DNA of 51,457 nucleotides from NCBI GenBank assembly GCA_902595225.1, contig CACJPG010000002.1, positions 201,675 through 253,131 of the forward strand, in the 5' to 3' direction. The position numbers and the translations under genes are program-made. The notes under the pieces are model-generated. The model saw only the letters and a list, made by a program, of their open reading frames with translations. It made no database searches and was not told the DNA's origin. Source of the DNA: an uncultured Thiothrix sp. Lineage in GTDB: Bacteria > Pseudomonadota > Gammaproteobacteria > Poriferisulfidales > GCA-002705445. Positions 50,350 to 51,457 of this stretch are shown piece by piece. Position 1 is the first letter of the stretch. Every line of letters starts with the position of its first letter.

Positions 50350-51457
50350 CTATTTTGTTTTTCTTTTAGATGAAGAAGAGTAATTTAACGCTACTCGATA
50401 TTTTGAAACAGTCCGTCTTGCAATATTTATATTTTGTTCTTCAAGCAATTTTACAATTTTATCATCTGAATATGGTTTTGATTTATTTTCAGACTTAATA
50501 ATCTTTTTTATCTTTTCTTTGATTAAATTTGAAGATATATCTTCTCCAAATTCATTCGTTATAAATCTTGAGAAAAAGTATTTTAGCTCAAAAACACCAT
50601 AAGGGGTTTCCACATACTTTCCATTTGTTAGCCTTGACACAGTAGATTCATGTACACCAATTTCTTCAGCAACATCTCTTAAACTTAAAGGCTCTAATTT
50701 CTCTGCTCCACTTTGAAAAAATCTTATTTGTTTATTAAAAATACATTGAGAAATATTTAATAGTGTATCGTTTCTATAATTTATATTTTTTATAAAAGTT
50801 TTTGCCTCTCTTAAGTTTTCTTTAAGATAATTTTTATCTTTATCAGTAATGTTAGCTTGAATAAGCTCTACATAGTTTTCATTAATAGATATGTTTGGTG
50901 ATATTAAATTATTAGCTTTTATTTCCCAATTTGCTTCGTTTTTGTAAATTTTTATATCAGGAATTATATAGTCAATTTTCTTTTGTGAGGTAATTTTCGA
51001 ACCCGGTCTAGCGCTTTGACTCCTAATTAATTTTTTGATATTTAATATCTGATTCTCGCTTAAATCTATATTTTTTTTAATAACTGAAAAATTATCTTCA
51101 ATATATTCATCGAAAAATTCTCTTATGACAAGTTGAGATTTCTCAATAGTTTCAGAAATAGGCTCAATATTTTGTAATTGAATGAGAAGAGATTCTTGAA
51201 TTCCTATACAGCATGTTCCAACTGGATCTAGATTTTGCATTAAATGCTGTATTGCTATCACTTCATCAATTGTCACCTCTGAATTTAAATAAACATCATC
51301 AAAGATGCTATGAATAGTTTTTATAAGGAAACCGTCGTCATTTATATAATCAACAATAGTCTCTGCTATTTTTTTATCTTTTTCAGAAATATTTAGTAGA
51401 TGAATTTGCCACATCAAATGTTGTTTTATATCTTCGTCTTGTGAGGAAGTTTTTTCA
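50350..51457 (-). CDS. rpoN: RNA polymerase sigma-54 factor, partial
   Basis: The 3' part of rpoN, about 368 codons; the frame stays open through the right edge, so the N-terminal activator-interacting region is missing. It contains the core-binding domain (LMWQIHLLNISEKDKKIAE, FDPVG-equivalent LDPVGTCCIGIQESL), the HTH region (LRDVAEEIGVHESTVSRLTNGKYV), GVFELKYFFS, and the RpoN box ARRTVSKYRVAL that reads the -24 element. Its presence implies enhancer-dependent promoters, often for nitrogen use. No -24/-12 promoter was recognised in the window. Confidence 0.95.
   Translation of the reverse strand, partial: EKTSSQDEDIKQHLMWQIHLLNISEKDKKIAETIVDYINDDGFLIKTIHSIFDDVYLNSEVTIDEVIAIQHLMQNLDPVGTCCIGIQESLLIQLQNIEPISETIEKSQLVIREFFDEYIEDNFSVIKKNIDLSENQILNIKKLIRSQSARPGSKITSQKKIDYIIPDIKIYKNEANWEIKANNLISPNISINENYVELIQANITDKDKNYLKENLREAKTFIKNINYRNDTLLNISQCIFNKQIRFFQSGAEKLEPLSLRDVAEEIGVHESTVSRLTNGKYVETPYGVFELKYFFSRFITNEFGEDISSNLIKEKIKKIIKSENKSKPYSDDKIVKLLEEQNINIARRTVSKYRVALNYSSSSKRKTK

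Noticed and set aside
1-51457. tRNA genes, insertion sequences, integrase/attachment sites, prophage or defence genes
   Set aside because: None of the gaps contains a TTC-loop/CCA-type tRNA pattern, terminal inverted repeats or transposase-like frames; almost all DNA is accounted for by housekeeping and C1 genes.

Overview
The window looks like a piece of an AT-rich, tightly packed gammaproteobacterial chromosome. The assignment rests on gene order: zapA with its coiled-coil partner and a 6S RNA gene divergent from pepP-ubiH-ubiI; lptD-surA-pdxA-ksgA-apaG-apaH; lgt-thyA-folA; mrdA-mrdB-mltB-rlpA-dacA; amgK-murU; metG with mrp-dcd; mgtE beside rpoN. Base composition, 1-4 bp gene overlaps, convergent genes that share stop-codon bases and very short spacers fit a streamlined, possibly marine, genome. 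The lineage cannot be fixed further from sequence alone. No tRNA, rRNA, CRISPR array, insertion sequence or prophage was seen.

Layout. 1-2.4 kb: start of a ferredoxin-NADP reductase, threonine deaminase, a bidirectional terminator and a Lys/Ala histone-H1-like protein. 2.35-3.0 kb: a T-tract-rich gene-free stretch and 6S RNA. 3.0-9.4 kb: zapA, pepP, two ubiquinone hydroxylases, a tungstate-type ABC permease/ATPase pair and an acyltransferase. 9.5-18.1 kb: lgt-thyA-folA facing the lptD operon. 18.2-22.4 kb: an RND efflux pair. 22.4-29.5 kb: cell elongation and peptidoglycan genes, a D-amino-acid transaminase-like gene and an Fe-S uracil-DNA glycosylase. 29.5-35 kb: MurNAc recycling genes with an unlisted tiny lipoprotein, then an acetolactate-synthase-like enzyme with an aldehyde dehydrogenase and a secreted unknown. 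35-43 kb: a one-carbon assimilation cluster. 43.2-51.5 kb: siroheme synthase, RnfB-like ferredoxin, metG, mrp, dcd, mgtE and partial rpoN.

The one-carbon cluster is the most notable part. Read in transcription order it encodes 5-formyl-tetrahydrofolate cyclo-ligase, a homologue of formylmethanofuran:tetrahydromethanopterin formyltransferase (Ftr/FhcD), FolD, serine-glyoxylate aminotransferase, malyl-CoA lyase, both malate thiokinase subunits and hydroxypyruvate reductase. The last five are core serine-cycle enzymes, so the organism probably assimilates C1 units by a serine cycle. The first three could form a continuous route from an N5-formyl pterin to methylene-tetrahydrofolate. Ftr makes N5-formyl products, the cyclo-ligase consumes N5-formyl-THF, and FolD reduces methenyl-THF. 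No other methanopterin-pathway gene is in the window, so an orphan Ftr homologue working on folate is a testable and possibly undescribed arrangement. A tungstate transporter elsewhere in the window would fit a tungsten-dependent formate or formylmethanofuran dehydrogenase.
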